This document shows, in pieces, positions 52,418-53,859 of a stretch of DNA of 53,859 nt. How positions within the stretch are numbered: position 1 is the first letter of the stretch; every line of letters begins with the position of its first letter. Source of the stretch: Endozoicomonas atrinae (GTDB lineage Bacteria > Pseudomonadota > Gammaproteobacteria > Pseudomonadales > Endozoicomonadaceae); NCBI RefSeq assembly GCF_001647025.1, contig NZ_LUKQ02000004.1:12947-66805 (forward strand), written 5' to 3'. The position numbers and the translations under genes are program-made. The notes under the pieces are model-generated. The model was given only the letters and a program-made list of their open reading frames with translations, was not told where the DNA came from and ran no database searches.

Positions 52418-53308
52418 GTGAAATCGAGTCAAACCCACGATATTCAATATGTAATCCGTATCTGTATGGTTTCAGCACTGGGAGGGCTGCTATTCGGTTA
52501 CGATACCGCCGTTATTTCCGGCGCCATTGGGCCTCTGAGAGAGTACTTCTCTCTGACTCCGGCCATGACCGGATGGGCCGTATCCAACGTGGTGGTAGGT
52601 TGCATCATCGGCAGTTACTTTGCCGGTAAACTCAGCTACGCCACAGGCCGTAAGAATGCATTGATTATTGCCGCTGTCCTCTTCTTCATCTCCGCCCTTG
52701 GCTCTGCAATTGCCTCCAACTTCACCTGGTTTGTTATTTACCGAATGATCGGCGGCCTGGCTGTGGGTATCGCATCGGTAATCTCTCCGATGTACATGTC
52801 TGAAGTTGCTCCAAAAGACTATCGCGGTCGTACAGTAAGCATGCACCAGCAGTCAGCTGTTATCGGTCAGACGGTGGTGTTCTTTGTTAACTTCCTGATT
52901 GCCCGCGGTGCCTCTGAGCTCTGGCTTGTTGATATGGGCTGGCGCTATATGCTGGGTTCCGAAGTTATTCCAGCATTACTGTTTGGTGGTTTGCTGTTCC
53001 TGATTCCTGAATCTCCACGCTGGTGTGTACTTAAAGGACGGGACAAACAGGCACTGGACATTCTCAGCCGCATCTCCAACCCTGATCACGCTCAGCGGGT
53101 ACTGGCAGACATTAAAGCTTCCATGAAAGATACCGGCAGCAAAGGCAGTGTCAGCATCCTTAAGTCCGGCCTGATGCCTGTTGTAATCATCGGTATCATG
53201 ATCGCCAGTATGCAGCAGATCATCGGTATCAACGTGATTATGTATTACACACCAGAAATCCTTAAGCCTCTGGCTGGCGGAACCGAGATGGCACTTCTGC
53301 AGACCATA
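52418..53308 (+). pseudogene. iolT: Inositol transporter IolT, disrupted by an insertion sequence
   Basis: MFS sugar-porter, first about 297 residues. It starts at GTG 52418 with AGGA 7 nt upstream. SALGGLLFGYDTAVISGAIG, RMIGGLAVGIASVISPMYMS, DYRGRTVSMHQ and PESPRWCVLKGRDKQAL are the sugar-porter hallmarks, and IASMQQIIGINVIMYYTPEI opens the second half. The frame then leaves transporter sequence after MALLQTI near 53300-53308, where an IS630-type element starts at a TA. About 180 residues of the second half are missing. Inositol as substrate is inferred from its position by iolE. Confidence 0.88.
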
Positions 53309-53859
53309 GTGATACCAATCGCATTTTCTAAATCCTTAAGCTGCCGCCAACTATGCTTAGGCATCATTACCATGCATTATCTAGAACAGATGTCTCGTCG
53401 ACCACAGCTACCCGAAGGTTTTAATGATGTTGATTTTCAGCATGCTGCCCGTCATGCAGATGATAATCGTGAATGTATCCGGTTGTTGGGATTGTCATTT
53501 ATACAACAAGGACATTCTGTTTCTGAGACATCCATACTTCTTAAAGTCACCAATGATGCGGTTCATGACTGGCTGCATCGATTTAAAGAGGGTGGCCTTC
53601 CAGCTATGAAGGATCAGGGTGGGAGGGGGCGAAAGCCCATAATTCCTGAAGAATCTCATGATGAGTTTAAAGAAGCTGTTCTCCAGTTGCAGGACGACAA
53701 GGACGGAGGGCGTATCATTGGTCGGGATGTTCTTAAACTGTTGGAGGAGGAGTTCCAAACTGAATGCGACCTACGGACAGTTTATAAGCTACTACATAGA
53801 GTAAAGTTGTCGTGGATTTCTGGCAGATCAAAACACCCAAATCAGGATCTTGAAGCGCA
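53309..53859 (+). mobile_element. IS630-family insertion sequence, left part
   Basis: Begins after the TA at 53307-53308 inside iolT and runs off the right edge. TA is the target duplicated by IS630/Tc1-type elements. I cannot verify the terminal inverted repeat because the right end is outside the window; the exact left end is inferred from where transporter similarity stops and the transposase leader begins. Confidence 0.75.
53372..53859 (+). CDS. IS630-family transposase, N-terminal part
   Basis: 162 codons are present before the window edge. The N-terminal helix-turn-helix (IRLLGLSFIQQGHSVSETSI, LLKVTNDAVHDWLHRFKEGG) is followed by the GLPAMKDQGGRGRKP linker and a second winged-helix half (IIGRDVLKLLEEEFQTECDL, TVYKLLHRVKLSWISGRSKH), after which the DDE domain would start. 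This order is typical for IS630 transposases. The ATG is in the same frame as iolT and there is no stop between, so a chimeric frame runs from 52418 to the edge. Confidence 0.88.
   Translation, partial: MHYLEQMSRRPQLPEGFNDVDFQHAARHADDNRECIRLLGLSFIQQGHSVSETSILLKVTNDAVHDWLHRFKEGGLPAMKDQGGRGRKPIIPEESHDEFKEAVLQLQDDKDGGRIIGRDVLKLLEEEFQTECDLRTVYKLLHRVKLSWISGRSKHPNQDLEA

Overview
The window looks like chromosome from a host-associated or marine gammaproteobacterium. An Endozoicomonas-type Oceanospirillales member is my best guess, but this is inference. CaiT, CaiA, CaiB, CaiC, FixA and FixB read very close to the Escherichia coli proteins, and Can, TruC and YieH are recognisably gammaproteobacterial. 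The LapA-type adhesin, the proline-rich disordered protein with SH3-like motifs, the Fic protein and the inositol and carnitine catabolism fit a bacterium living with animal cells. I saw no tRNA, rRNA or CRISPR array.

Layout. 1-4521 (minus): a type I secretion cluster reading ABC exporter, HlyD adaptor, then the N-terminal part of a giant VCBS-repeat adhesin that runs off the left edge. 4816-11894: mixed housekeeping and accessory genes (SDR, nucleoside deaminase with an altered active site, a nonsense-interrupted secreted protein, EamA transporter, GST, pyrF) ending in a 543-residue proline-rich repetitive protein. 12095-15502 (minus): an NrtABC-type ABC importer with a good sigma-54 promoter candidate, divergent from a beta-carbonic anhydrase. 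16688-29777: two small secreted proteins, cytochrome b561, a polyamine-binding protein next to an acetylpolyamine amidohydrolase, a Fic protein, a Cys-rich lipoprotein, TruC, a methyltransferase plus EamA pair, a tandem NTF2-like protein, a degenerate Cu/Zn-SOD-like lipoprotein, a YieH-type phosphatase that seems to start at ATT, and an HSL-type esterase.

29945-42933 (minus) is a twelve-gene carnitine cluster: caiT, caiA, caiB, caiC, a MaoC-type hydratase, fixA, fixB, a small membrane protein, an SSF symporter, fixC, fixX, caiE. It differs from the E. coli model in being one strand throughout, in having a hotdog-fold hydratase instead of CaiD, and in carrying a second transporter inside the fix genes. 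After an 876-bp AT-rich gap comes an inositol cluster (43810-53308): RpiR-family regulator, iolJ, iolB, iolC, an iolG-like dehydrogenase, iolD and iolE on the minus strand, with iolT divergent on the plus strand. No iolA is in the window. iolT is cut after about 297 codons by an IS630-family element that runs off the right edge, and its reading frame continues into the transposase.

The most striking unexplained structure is a family of six roughly 65-85 bp palindromes whose arms are tandem heptamers (about GCNNCCC). They occur only between genes of the carnitine and inositol clusters, always in the same orientation and always just after a stop codon.
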